The notes below the pieces were generated by a model, which saw only the letters and a program-made list of their open reading frames with translations, was not told the DNA's origin and did no database searches. Positions 48,672-57,152 of a DNA stretch of 64,000 nt are shown piece after piece; positions within the stretch are counted from its first letter, which is position 1; every line of letters begins with the position of its first letter. The stretch covers positions 248,001 to 312,000 of the forward strand of contig NZ_CUEE01000001.1 of the NCBI RefSeq assembly GCF_001224225.1, read 5' to 3'. Made by a program: the position numbers and the translations under genes. This DNA comes from Staphylococcus borealis (GTDB lineage Bacteria > Bacillota > Bacilli > Staphylococcales > Staphylococcaceae).

Positions 48672-48920
48672 TAGATTACGTAATCTAAAGAAGAACCCAT
48701 AATTCTTTATTCAATGTCAGGATGTATTATGATCGGTGTTTCGAGGAATACGCAATTACATGATGTTAATTAATACTTACTCTCTGATGCTTTATCTAAG
48801 TATTAATTAAAGCGGAATCGCTTTTAGAGAAATATGAGCGTGATGTATGGGGATACATCAAAGTTGAACCCCATAAACATTTAAGCTGATCACTTAAGTG
48901 TTTATGGGGTCTTCTTTTGC
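48672..48920 (+). ncRNA. Candidate structured small RNA, unit 3, with strong terminator
   Basis: The hairpins in order are: the palindrome TAGATTACGTAATCTA, a perfect 14-bp stem TTAATTAATACTTA / TAAGTATTAATTAA, AGCGGAATCGCT, TGATGTAT-GGGG-ATACATCA (G-tetraloop) and an 18-bp terminator stem starting ACCCCATAAACA (48868-48910) followed by CTTCTTTT. AUGGGG of the G-loop can pair with CCCCAU of the terminator arm, an alternative fold. A 14-codon frame (MNQQPRLRNLKKNP) overlaps the first hairpin. The final hairpin may also end the convergent galU transcript. Confidence 0.4.
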
Positions 48921-48928
48921 ATTTACGG

Positions 48929-49795
48929 CTATAATCCTAATTCTTTAATAAACTGAACCAGTTCATCTTTCATCTTTGGATCTTTCAGGGCATACTCGAT
49001 TGTTGTTTTAACGAATCCTAATTTCTCGCCAACATCATAACGATCACCGTCGAAGTCATATGCATATACAGGAATATCACTATTCATACGTTCAATCGCA
49101 TCTGTGAGTTGAATTTCGTTTCCTGCGCCTTCTTTTTGTGTTTCGAGGTAATCAAATATTTCTGGTGTTAAGATGTAACGACCCATGATAGCAAGGTTCG
49201 ATGGTGCTGTACCTTGTTTCGGTTTCTCAACAAATTGTTTGACTTCGTAACGGCGACCTTCTTTTCCTAGTGGATCGATAATACCATATCGATGTGTAAC
49301 ACTCTCTGGCACTTCTTGAACACCAATGACTGAATGGCCTGTTTCTTCATAAACGTTCATCAATTGTTTAATTGCAGGTGTTTCTGATTCAACGATGTCA
49401 TCACCTAATAAGACTGCGAAGGGTTCATTCCCTATGAATTGACGAGCGGTATGTATCGCATGACCTAATCCTTTTTGTTCTTTTTGTCGAACGTAGAAGA
49501 TGTTTGCTAAGTCTGTTGAATATTGTACTTTCTCTAGTAACTCATCTTTACCTTTGGCTTCAAGAACCATTTCTAATTCTTTTTGGTTGTCAAAGTGATC
49601 TTCAATTGCGCGTTTATGTTTACCAGTTACGATGATAATATCTTCAATTCCTGCACGTGAAGCCTCTTCCACTATGTATTGAATTGTTGGTTTATCTAAG
49701 ATTGGAAGCATTTCTTTCGGCATCGCTTTAGTGGCTGGTAAGAATCGCGTCCCTAAACCAGCAGCAGGTATGATTGCTTTTTTTATCTGTTTCAA
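48929..49795 (-). CDS. galU: UTP-glucose-1-phosphate uridylyltransferase
   Basis: A 288-residue enzyme (GalU/GtaB) making UDP-glucose for glycolipid anchors of lipoteichoic acid and for teichoic acid or capsule glycosylation. The nucleotidyl-transfer motif [26 protein letters not shown] is intact, with LGDDIV, the sugar-binding [11 protein letters not shown] and VEKP. I start at TTG 49795, nine bases after AAAGGAG. This gives [11 protein letters not shown] and 288 residues, as in S. aureus; the ATG seven codons earlier overlaps the ribosome site. Confidence 0.95.
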   Translation of the reverse strand: MKQIKKAIIPAAGLGTRFLPATKAMPKEMLPILDKPTIQYIVEEASRAGIEDIIIVTGKHKRAIEDHFDNQKELEMVLEAKGKDELLEKVQYSTDLANIFYVRQKEQKGLGHAIHTARQFIGNEPFAVLLGDDIVESETPAIKQLMNVYEETGHSVIGVQEVPESVTHRYGIIDPLGKEGRRYEVKQFVEKPKQGTAPSNLAIMGRYILTPEIFDYLETQKEGAGNEIQLTDAIERMNSDIPVYAYDFDGDRYDVGEKLGFVKTTIEYALKDPKMKDELVQFIKELGL

Positions 49796-50018
49796 ACTCA
49801 AGTAACTCCTTTGCACATTGTGTCTTTTATATCATTTTTTAGTTTATCACACTTTGGAAGTCTTTCCTAGTGATAGCCTATGATACCCCATTGTTTGAGG
49901 ATGCTTTTAAGTTCTATTCTAGAATTTTGTAACAAATCTAAATCAATATCGTTCGCTATTTAAAACGCGCATTATATCTTTCTTTGGTATTGCTATCTAG
50001 ACTTATAACCTATGGTTA

Positions 50019-50167
50019 AGGGAGTGGGACAGAATTCTTTTTGAATTCGTCGTCCCACCCCCGCAAGGGTGACTAGAACTGAAAAAAACTTGATTTAAGC
50101 GTATTTTTAGTTCAGTCAACTACTGCGAATTTGCAAAATAGCTTCATTATATTATTTATGTCCCAGC
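50019..50167. repeat. Dispersed nested-hairpin repeat, copy F
   Basis: Runs from AGGGAGTGGGACAGAATTC to TTTATGTCCCAGC. Compared with copy A, the inner hairpin carries changes on both sides (CTGAAAAAAAC and GTATTTTTAG), a partly compensated pair of substitutions that suggests the hairpin itself is maintained. Confidence 0.85.
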
Positions 50168-50181
50168 TTTATTATTACACA

Positions 50182-51540
50182 TTACACAAACAAACTAATG
50201 AATAATATAAAGATGATACCTGATACAGAAATAATGGTTTCAAGTAATGACCATGTTAGGAATGTTTCTTTTACGGTTAAACCGAAGTATTCTTTAAACA
50301 TCCAGAAGCCTGCGTCGTTAACATGAGATAAGATAACACTTCCGGCGCCTATTGCGAGCACAACGAGTGCAACGTTTACGTCAGAGTGTTGCAATAATGG
50401 TAAAACGATACCTGTGGTAGAAATGGCAGCTACTGTAGCTGAACCTAATGCGATACGTAATACAGCTGCTACAATCCAAGCAAGTAGTATTGGTGACATG
50501 GTTGAACCTTCGAACATTTTCGCGATGGTATCGCCTACGCCGCCATCAATCAGTACTTGTTTGAAAGTACCACCACCGCCAATGATTAAAATCATCATAC
50601 CTATTGGATAGATGGCGTTGGTAACTGACTTCATAATGTCGTCCATTTTTCTGCCACGATTTAAGCCCATAGAGAAGATCGCAAAGATAACTGAAATTAA
50701 CATTGCTGTACCTGCAGTACCAATGAAGTAAACGATTTGTTCAAATAAATTTGTAGCTGCTTCATGGCCTGTGATTAATTGTACAATAGTTGAAATTAAC
50801 ATTAAGATAACTGGCAACACAGCTGTAAATAAACTTAATCCGAAGCTTGGCATTTCAGATTCTTTGAATTCTCTTTGAGATCCTAATGCTGAGATATCCC
50901 CTTCACGCGTATAGGCAGAAGGAATGATTTTTTGTGCGATTTTATTAAATATTGGTCCAGCGATAATCGTTACTGGAATGGCAATGATAATACCAAATAG
51001 CAATACTTGACCAACGTTCGCTTTTAATTCTTTTGCAATAACAACGGGGCCAGGGTGTGGTGGTAAGAAACCGTGTGTTACTGATAAAGCCGTCACCATT
51101 GGTAAACCTAATTTAAGTGGTGAGACTTTCGCACGTTTAGCAATTGTAAATACTAATGGAATTAATAGAACTAACCCTACCTCGAAGAATAGTGCGATAC
51201 CTACAATAAAGGCTGCGATTAGCATTGCCCATTGCACGTGTTTCGGTCCAAATTTAGCAATCAATGTGTCGGCAATTCGATTGGCACCGCCACCATCAGC
51301 AAGTAATTTACCAAGCATGGCACCTAATCCAAAGATTAGCGCAATGTGACCGAGCGTACTTCCCATGCCCGCTTCTATGGTTTCCATAATTTTATTTAAT
51401 GGCATACCTAGTAATATCGCAGTGACAACAGAAGTGATGATTAATGAAATAAACGTGTTCAATTTTAAGAAAATAATTAATGACAAAAGTAATAAAATCC
51501 CAATAACAACACTGATAATTGGCCAAATATCTCCAAACAT
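50182..51540 (-). CDS. gntP: Gluconate:H+ symporter
   Basis: A 452-residue GntP-family permease with about 12 helices. Signatures are LGAMLGKLLADGGGANRIADTL, LPPHPGPVVIAKEL and VILSHVNDAGFW. It imports gluconate for GntK. An AGGAGGG site precedes the ATG; it is 40 bp downstream of gntK and ends before a dispersed repeat. Confidence 0.94.
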   Translation of the reverse strand: MFGDIWPIISVVIGILLLLSLIIFLKLNTFISLIITSVVTAILLGMPLNKIMETIEAGMGSTLGHIALIFGLGAMLGKLLADGGGANRIADTLIAKFGPKHVQWAMLIAAFIVGIALFFEVGLVLLIPLVFTIAKRAKVSPLKLGLPMVTALSVTHGFLPPHPGPVVIAKELKANVGQVLLFGIIIAIPVTIIAGPIFNKIAQKIIPSAYTREGDISALGSQREFKESEMPSFGLSLFTAVLPVILMLISTIVQLITGHEAATNLFEQIVYFIGTAGTAMLISVIFAIFSMGLNRGRKMDDIMKSVTNAIYPIGMMILIIGGGGTFKQVLIDGGVGDTIAKMFEGSTMSPILLAWIVAAVLRIALGSATVAAISTTGIVLPLLQHSDVNVALVVLAIGAGSVILSHVNDAGFWMFKEYFGLTVKETFLTWSLLETIISVSGIIFILFISLFV

Positions 51541-51580
51541 CGTAAACCCTCCTAATGTTTTCTTTTTCTAATTTAATGAT

Positions 51581-53119
51581 TTACTCCATGTGTTTACGTT
51601 GAAAGTCTGCAATTTCTGCATAACGTTCTTCTAATGAACGACTTAAGTTGATAAAGATGGATACTAACTGTTGATACACTTGAACTGTGTCTGGATCAGG
51701 TTGATGCGCATTCGTTGTCCCGACCATTTGTTCAATAATTGAGTAGTCTTCAATGTCGCCTAATGCTTTCAGACCTAATACACATGCACCTAAACAAGAG
51801 CTTTCATAGCTTTCAGGTACAATGAGATCAGTGTCGAAGATATCTGCCATCATTTGACGCCACACTTCACTCTTAGCAAAGCCGCCTGTTGCTTTGATTG
51901 TGCTTGGTGTTTCATTCATGACTTCCACAAGTGCAAGATAGACTGTATACAGGTTATAAAGCACACCCTCTAATGCGGCACGTATCATATGTTCCTTTTG
52001 ATGAGAGAGCGTTAATCCGAAGAATGACCCACGCGCATCTGCGTTCCATAATGGTGCACGTTCCCCTGCAAGGTAAGGATGGAAAATAAGTCCTTCTGCA
52101 CCTGGTTTAACTCGGCTAGCGATTTTAGTTAGTACATCATATGGGTCAACGCCTAAACGTTTCGCCGTTTCCACTTCACTCGCGAGTAATTCATCTCTCA
52201 ACCATCTTAGTACGACACCGCCGTTATTTACGGGTCCACCAATGACATAATGGTCTTCGTCCAATACATAACAAAAGATACGACCTTTATAATCTGTGCG
52301 TGGTTTGTTAATTACTGTGCGAATTGCGCCAGATGTACCGATTGTGACAGCGACTTCGCCCTTTTTGTAGCTGTTTACACCTAGGTTTGATAGTACGCCA
52401 TCACTTGCGCCAACAATAATAGGCGTATCCTCATCTATGCCCATTAGTGTGGCGTAGCGTTTTTTCATGCCTTTAAGTATGTGTGTGGTAGGTACCAATT
52501 GTGGTAATTGTGCCTCAGTGATACCCAGTAATTCGAGTGCTTCTGCATCCCAATGGCGTGTTTCTAAATTAAACATACCTGTCGCGGATGCCATTGAATG
52601 GTCAATAACGTATGTTTCAAATAGTTGATAAAATATGTATGTTTTAATATCGGCGAACATCGCCGTTTGTTTATAAATATCAGGTTGTTCATGTTTCATC
52701 CAGAAGATTTTAGATAATGGTGACATTGGATGTATAGGTGTTCCTGTACGTTGATAAATGTCTGAGCCATGATGTTCCTTATTAATACGTTCTGCGTATT
52801 TACTCGCGCGATTGTCTGCCCATGTAATACTTTCAGTCAAACGATGATGTTGTGCATCGAGTGCAATCAGACTATGCATTTGTGCACTAAATGCAATGAG
52901 TTTGATGTCTTCTTTTTTAATATTTGCTTCTCTTACAACATATTTCACAGTCATAAGAACGGCATCAAACAATTCGTCAGGGTTCTCTTCAGATACATCA
53001 ACATTGGGCGTATGTAAGGGGTAGCCAATGCTATGTTTCATGATAAATTGTCCATTTTCATCGTATAATACGGATTTCGTACTTGTTGTCCCTATGTCAA
53101 CACCAATCATGTAGTTCAT
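51581..53119 (-). CDS. gntK: Gluconokinase, FGGY family
   Basis: A 512-residue sugar kinase phosphorylating gluconate to 6-phosphogluconate for the pentose phosphate pathway. FGGY landmarks are IGVDIGTTSTKSVLYDENG, the substrate segment FSAQMHSLI, MSPLSKIFWMK, VTIGTSGAIR (phosphate 2) and KATGGFAKSEVWRQM. AGAAGGAA precedes the ATG. It is the middle gene of gntRKP. Confidence 0.94.
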   Translation of the reverse strand: MNYMIGVDIGTTSTKSVLYDENGQFIMKHSIGYPLHTPNVDVSEENPDELFDAVLMTVKYVVREANIKKEDIKLIAFSAQMHSLIALDAQHHRLTESITWADNRASKYAERINKEHHGSDIYQRTGTPIHPMSPLSKIFWMKHEQPDIYKQTAMFADIKTYIFYQLFETYVIDHSMASATGMFNLETRHWDAEALELLGITEAQLPQLVPTTHILKGMKKRYATLMGIDEDTPIIVGASDGVLSNLGVNSYKKGEVAVTIGTSGAIRTVINKPRTDYKGRIFCYVLDEDHYVIGGPVNNGGVVLRWLRDELLASEVETAKRLGVDPYDVLTKIASRVKPGAEGLIFHPYLAGERAPLWNADARGSFFGLTLSHQKEHMIRAALEGVLYNLYTVYLALVEVMNETPSTIKATGGFAKSEVWRQMMADIFDTDLIVPESYESSCLGACVLGLKALGDIEDYSIIEQMVGTTNAHQPDPDTVQVYQQLVSIFINLSRSLEERYAEIADFQRKHME

Positions 53120-53140
53120 ATTATTCCTTCTTTCTTCTAT

Positions 53141-53821
53141 TTATCTTAGCCAGAAGCTTTCAATATCTTCGCCAACATCATCGAAATTTAAGTGGAAGGC
53201 TTCTCTTAATTTTGTAGAGTCATAGTGTTCAATCGCCTCAACAAACACATTATGATTGTGATGAATGCGTTCAAAATCTGCTTTATCATGGTCCATACGT
53301 TGTCGCATGGATAACAATACGAGTGTTTCGATCACTGGTTTCAAATGTTTCCAGAATGTTTGTAAATATTGGTGATTTGATGCATGTATCATTGCTTCAT
53401 GAAATTGAATATCATGTTGTGTAAATGCTTCAGCATCTTCGAATTTAACTGCTACTTTCATCATTTCAAGATGTTTACGCATCTCTTTGATAATCGGTTC
53501 TCTATCTATATGTTTTATCTTTGCGAATGCAAACGACTCTAGCATTAATCGTAAATCGTACAGTTCTTTCTTCTCTTGCTCACCAAATTGCAATACTTTA
53601 GCGCCCATGCGTTCTAATTGAATGAGTTGATCTGTTTGTAATAATTTAAAGGCATCTCTAACTGGCGAACGGCTAACGTCAAATTGTTTAGCCACTTGAT
53701 TCTCTGTAAGTAGTGTGCCCGCTTCAATCTCACCACTTACAATTTGTAAACGTATTTCTGCTGCGACACCTTCACCTTTGGACATGCCTCCAAACCATTG
53801 TGTTGGATAACTTTCTTTCAC
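53141..53821 (-). CDS. gntR: Gluconate operon repressor GntR
   Basis: A 226-residue FadR-subfamily GntR regulator. The winged helix at residues 15-80 has GVAAEIRLQIVSGEIEAGTLL and VSRSPVRDAFKLL; the all-helical FCD effector domain follows with metal-type His residues (FTQHDIQFHEAMIHAS). It should repress its own operon until gluconate binds. GTG 53821 has AGGAG at eight bases; an ATG two codons earlier is too close. The operator palindrome lies just upstream. Confidence 0.92.
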   Translation of the reverse strand: MKESYPTQWFGGMSKGEGVAAEIRLQIVSGEIEAGTLLTENQVAKQFDVSRSPVRDAFKLLQTDQLIQLERMGAKVLQFGEQEKKELYDLRLMLESFAFAKIKHIDREPIIKEMRKHLEMMKVAVKFEDAEAFTQHDIQFHEAMIHASNHQYLQTFWKHLKPVIETLVLLSMRQRMDHDKADFERIHHNHNVFVEAIEHYDSTKLREAFHLNFDDVGEDIESFWLR

Positions 53822-53849
53822 ATGCATCACTCCTATTCATTCAATTACA

Positions 53850-53863
53850 ACTTGTATACAAGT
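53850..53863. promoter_or_regulatory. GntR operator
   Basis: ACTTGTATACAAGT is a perfect palindrome matching the core of the gnt operator known from B. subtilis. It sits immediately downstream of the -10 box and so covers the transcription start. Confidence 0.8.
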
Positions 53864-53892
53864 ATATTAATATATAAGTTACGTTTTTGCAA
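53864..53892 (-). promoter_or_regulatory. gntRKP promoter
   Basis: Minus-strand TTGCAA, 17 bases, TAATAT. The -35 box overlaps the cre-like site. Confidence 0.65.
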
Positions 53893-53901
53893 ACGTTTTC
53901 T
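53888..53901. promoter_or_regulatory. CcpA cre site of the gnt operon
   Basis: TGCAAACGTTTTCT matches TGNAANCGNNNNCA at all fixed positions but the last. It overlaps the -35 box, a typical repressing position. Confidence 0.65.
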
Positions 53902-53913
53902 TTTTATAAAATT

Positions 53914-53940
53914 AAAAAACCCGGCCACAGATGGACCGGG
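53914..53940 (-). terminator. Terminator of the MerR gene
   Basis: Minus-strand CCCGG(T)CCA / TGG(C)CGGG stem with a short loop followed by six T, lying between merR-type gene and gnt promoter. Confidence 0.85.
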
Positions 53941-53958
53941 AAAACCATGATTAAAATT

Positions 53959-54681
53959 CTATTTCTTCTTATCTGAAACTTCGATGCAGTAATGTGTTTC
54001 GTGACACTTAGGGCATTCTAATTTACGTGTTTGCATAGTATGTCGTGCCACTATAAATTGTTTCACAGATGGTTTAAACGTATGTTGGCAATTGGGACAC
54101 AGATATGAAATGTTTTTATAATAATATGTTGTTAATCCTATGGCATAGGTTACTAAGATAGGCAAGATTGAAACGAAAGGCTTACTCGAACTTCTTAGCA
54201 AACTTGCAATTAGTCCTGTGTATTGAATCATGCCAATGATACCTGCGCTAATCCATACTTTACTTTTAAACGATTTCAATGTAGTCGATTGTTTCATTGC
54301 TTTATCTATGTCAGATAAATGATTTATTGGAGCGCTTGAGTAATTTGAAATATATTGGTCAACGTTGTTCAAATGTTTTAGTGTTTTTGTTTGGTCATGT
54401 ATGCTTGTCTCTAATTCTTTCTTATGCAGTTGCAACATTGCTTTAAGCGTCTGCATATCGCTATCTTCGTATAATAATGTTTTAATTTCATCCAATGTAC
54501 AACCAAATTGCTTCAACAAAACTATCAACTGTAGTTGTTGTATATGATCATCATTGTAATATCTACGATTTGATTCTGATGCACGTTCAGCTGTTAATAA
54601 ACCCTTACGATCATAATATTGTAGTGTTCGAACTGTAACTCCTAAATGATTGGCTAGCTCTCCAACTGTATAATGTGACAT
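53959..54681 (-). CDS. MerR-family transcriptional regulator with C-terminal zinc ribbon
   Basis: A 240-residue regulator. The N-terminal winged helix is YTVGELANHLGVTVRTLQYYDRKGLL, followed by a coiled coil (about 75-125). Instead of a soluble ligand domain it has two hydrophobic helices (about 150-195, VWISAGIIGMIQYTGLIASLL and FVSILPILVTYAIGLTTYY) and a CxxC...CxxC ribbon (CPNCQHTF and CPKCHETHYC). It is thus probably membrane-attached. GGAGGTG lies before ATG 54681; its own promoter has the MerR-type long spacer. Confidence 0.85.
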   Translation of the reverse strand: MSHYTVGELANHLGVTVRTLQYYDRKGLLTAERASESNRRYYNDDHIQQLQLIVLLKQFGCTLDEIKTLLYEDSDMQTLKAMLQLHKKELETSIHDQTKTLKHLNNVDQYISNYSSAPINHLSDIDKAMKQSTTLKSFKSKVWISAGIIGMIQYTGLIASLLRSSSKPFVSILPILVTYAIGLTTYYYKNISYLCPNCQHTFKPSVKQFIVARHTMQTRKLECPKCHETHYCIEVSDKKK

Positions 54682-54701
54682 AGTGTACACCTCCTACATT
54701 G

Positions 54702-54732
54702 AATCTACCTCATGACGCTACGTCACGAGCAA
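54702..54732 (-). promoter_or_regulatory. MerR-type autoregulated promoter and operator
   Basis: Minus-strand TTGCTC and TAGATT boxes are separated by 19 bases, the hallmark spacing of MerR-activated promoters. A dyad TGACG-TAG-CGTCA (54713-54725), extended by CTC...GAG, is centred in the spacer. Confidence 0.75.
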
Positions 54733-54773
54733 GACATTTTTACATATAATTTAAAGTAAGTCTAAAGGCAGTC

Positions 54774-55649
54774 TTATTTATCTTCAATCCATGATTTTAT
54801 ATGATCAATAATCCCTACAGTACCATTTGGTAATTGTTCAAGGACAGAAGGAAAGTCCATATGACCGATACCTGGATAGACGATTTCCTTCGTTTCACCG
54901 CCGTAGCGCTTATACTGCTCCATAGTGGCTTGTGAATCTGTATACGGGATAATTTCATCATCTTGACCAGAGATAAATAGTAACTTTGGAAATTGTTCAA
55001 TTTCTTCAATATCTGGAAGATAATCTGCTTTAATTGTATATAATAAATCAGTGATGATCGTCTTAATCGGGGCGACAAAGGATAAGATATCTAGTCCGTT
55101 TTCTTTTCGTGCGTAAACTGTTTTCTTTAAGATGTATTGTGGCAAGTTTTTGATGGCAGTAATTTCATCTTTGAAATGGTCACGCTTACTATCTGTTGAG
55201 AATAAACGTGCAAGCATACTCGTGTTTGGCGTAATTTTAGCTGCGCTACTTAAATACACAAGATGAGATATCGGTAGTTTATTAAATTTCAATAGACGTG
55301 TGCCAATCATCCCTCCCATTGAATACCCAATAATCATGACCTTTTCAAGGTGTTGTGTGGCAACGATTTGTTCCAAAACATCTTCAATTCGTTCAGAGTA
55401 ATCATCTAAAGTATGGTTATTACGATCAATCTTTGAACTTTTACCACGACTAGGACAATTAATGAAAATCATTTTATACTCTCTGAAGTAGGGTTCGAAC
55501 ATGGTCATAATACGGTATGTCATGATCGCACCATGTATAAATACGATTGCTCTATTTGATGTTGGATTGCCCGCGAAAGCGACTTCTACTTGTTCGTTAT
55601 GATAATTTTTTAATTGATAAATTTGTGTTTTAAAATGTTTTCTGTTCAT
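54774..55649 (-). CDS. Alpha/beta hydrolase
   Basis: A 291-residue hydrolase. The oxyanion strand is VFIHGAIMTY, the nucleophile elbow GYSMGGMIG, the acid in SGQDDEIIP and the His in YPGIGHMDFP; the triad is complete. No signal peptide. The substrate is unknown (esterase/lipase-like). GAGGTTGATT precedes ATG 55649. It lies between relP and the MerR gene on the same strand, with no obvious terminator on its relP side. Confidence 0.82.
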   Translation of the reverse strand: MNRKHFKTQIYQLKNYHNEQVEVAFAGNPTSNRAIVFIHGAIMTYRIMTMFEPYFREYKMIFINCPSRGKSSKIDRNNHTLDDYSERIEDVLEQIVATQHLEKVMIIGYSMGGMIGTRLLKFNKLPISHLVYLSSAAKITPNTSMLARLFSTDSKRDHFKDEITAIKNLPQYILKKTVYARKENGLDILSFVAPIKTIITDLLYTIKADYLPDIEEIEQFPKLLFISGQDDEIIPYTDSQATMEQYKRYGGETKEIVYPGIGHMDFPSVLEQLPNGTVGIIDHIKSWIEDK

Positions 55650-55790
55650 AATCAACCTCAAAAATCCCTATATTACTAAATTATTATTTTATCATAAAAT
55701 TATCAAAACAGAGACAAATTAAAAAAGCATAACTTATAAAATTGTTACAAGTTACGCACAATTCAATAAGTTACGCTATATCGTTTAACG

Positions 55791-56492
55791 TTATTCATTA
55801 TTATCTGAAATTGCAGAATGAATGGATTGCATTTTAGATTCTACATCTGAAATTTCAAGGGCACAGTCTTTTAACATATCGCTATAATCTTCTGTATTAG
55901 CGTTATTTTTATAACGAATTTTATGTTCTAAACTTGCCCACATATCCATGCCAATGGTTCTAATTTGAATCTCTACAGGTAATGTTTCCACTTTATTGGA
56001 TAAGAATACGGGAATTGTCACAACGATATGTAAACTACGATACCCATTTTCTTTCGGATTTTTAATATAATCTTTACGTTTGAGAAGTTTAACGTCTTCT
56101 TGTTTTAGGAGCATCTTCTCAATAACATATATATCTTCTAAATAGTTACAAACGACACGAATTCCCGCAATATCAAGAATATGTTTACGCGCACTTTCTG
56201 CACTAATTTCGACTTGCTTGCGATGTAGTTTTTTTATTAGACTATTCATTTCTTTTACACGTCGTTCCATATGATGAATCGGATTATGTTTATAAACATA
56301 GTTAAAGTTGTCATCGAGAATATCTAGTTTGGTACTGATTTCTTTTAAAGCTGAGGCGTATAAATGATCGAGTTCTACGAAACCAATTAATCTATCAAAA
56401 GCTTCATCTCCATCTTTGAAATGATGCAAGTTATCTTTAAATTCACTTCGTAATTCTTCTATATACAATGATGGTTTTCTTTCTACATACAT
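55791..56492 (-). CDS. relP: Small alarmone synthetase RelP
   Basis: A 233-residue single-domain (p)ppGpp synthetase without hydrolase or regulatory domains. It transfers pyrophosphate from ATP to GDP or GTP under cell-wall stress. Catalytic landmarks are [32 protein letters not shown] and [18 protein letters not shown]. Start [10 protein letters not shown] and position near gntRKP match the RelP paralogue, not RelQ (which is shorter and paired with ppnK). AAGGAGG precedes the ATG. Expression in S. aureus follows VraSR; no such site is claimed here. Confidence 0.9.
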   Translation of the reverse strand: MYVERKPSLYIEELRSEFKDNLHHFKDGDEAFDRLIGFVELDHLYASALKEISTKLDILDDNFNYVYKHNPIHHMERRVKEMNSLIKKLHRKQVEISAESARKHILDIAGIRVVCNYLEDIYVIEKMLLKQEDVKLLKRKDYIKNPKENGYRSLHIVVTIPVFLSNKVETLPVEIQIRTIGMDMWASLEHKIRYKNNANTEDYSDMLKDCALEISDVESKMQSIHSAISDNNE

Positions 56493-56602
56493 AGTATTTC
56501 CTCCTTAATCATCACTGCTTATTATATCGAATTACAAAATAAACTAAAAATAATACTCTTTTATTGCAGCTTATTTTAGAACTTTCAATTGATAATGAAA
56601 AC

Positions 56603-56653
56603 GCACGAAGTTGAAACAGCATTCTGTTTGAACGCATTGTTTCAGCCTCGTGC
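56603..56653 (-). terminator. Terminator of the DUF2188 gene
   Basis: Stem GCACGAAGTTGAAAC / GTTTCAGCCTCGTGC (two mismatches) followed on the minus strand by GTTTTC; it isolates the DUF2188 gene from relP. Confidence 0.75.
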
Positions 56654-56660
56654 ATTGATT

Positions 56661-57083
56661 TTATTGCGATGATTCACTTTTTTTATGTTCAATGACTGTC
56701 GTACCACGATTATCAGCAATAGCTTGCGCGCGTTTCGTGGCGTCTGCTTTCTTCTCAAAAGTATCGGACGCTTGTTTCGCCCCTTCTGTTTTCACTTTCC
56801 ATTCGTCCTCTTCAAAATATACATGTACATTTTTGTCATTGAGTTTTGGATTCGCTGATTGATCCTTTTGGTGTTGTGTGACATGCTTGTGCTTTAATTC
56901 ATCAAGCTCTGCTTTCGATGCATCTTTATACCAATCTTTAGCTTGTTGTGTTGCAATCGGTATAACATCGCCTTCTTTATAGCCATCTTTCAACATCGCA
57001 TTACCAATATCGATGGCTTTTTTTCGTTCTAATTCATCAAAGTGCTTCCACGTATTCGGATAATCGTCCATTGTCCAAGGCAT
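56661..57083 (-). CDS. DUF2188 domain protein
   Basis: A 140-residue soluble protein. The first half (MPWTMDDYPNTWKHFDELER...GDVIPIATQQAKDWY) is of a small conserved staphylococcal type; the second half is a DUF2188 domain (VYFEEDEWKVKTEGAKQASD TFEKKADATKRAQAIADNRG). Such proteins are often stress-induced, but no function is proven. ATG 57083 has AAGGAG nine bases upstream; the 15-codon extension is rejected. It lies 70 bp after the FUSC gene. Confidence 0.75.
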   Translation of the reverse strand: MPWTMDDYPNTWKHFDELERKKAIDIGNAMLKDGYKEGDVIPIATQQAKDWYKDASKAELDELKHKHVTQHQKDQSANPKLNDKNVHVYFEEDEWKVKTEGAKQASDTFEKKADATKRAQAIADNRGTTVIEHKKSESSQ

Positions 57084-57152
57084 GGTATCAATCTCCTTTT
57101 CATTGATAGTTAGCTTTAACACTATCACCAGAAGTGAAACTCGATGATGATA

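Noticed and set aside
48658-48702. 14-codon leader peptide MNQQPRLRNLKKNP
   Set aside because: No ribosome binding site and no downstream gene on that strand that an attenuator could control.
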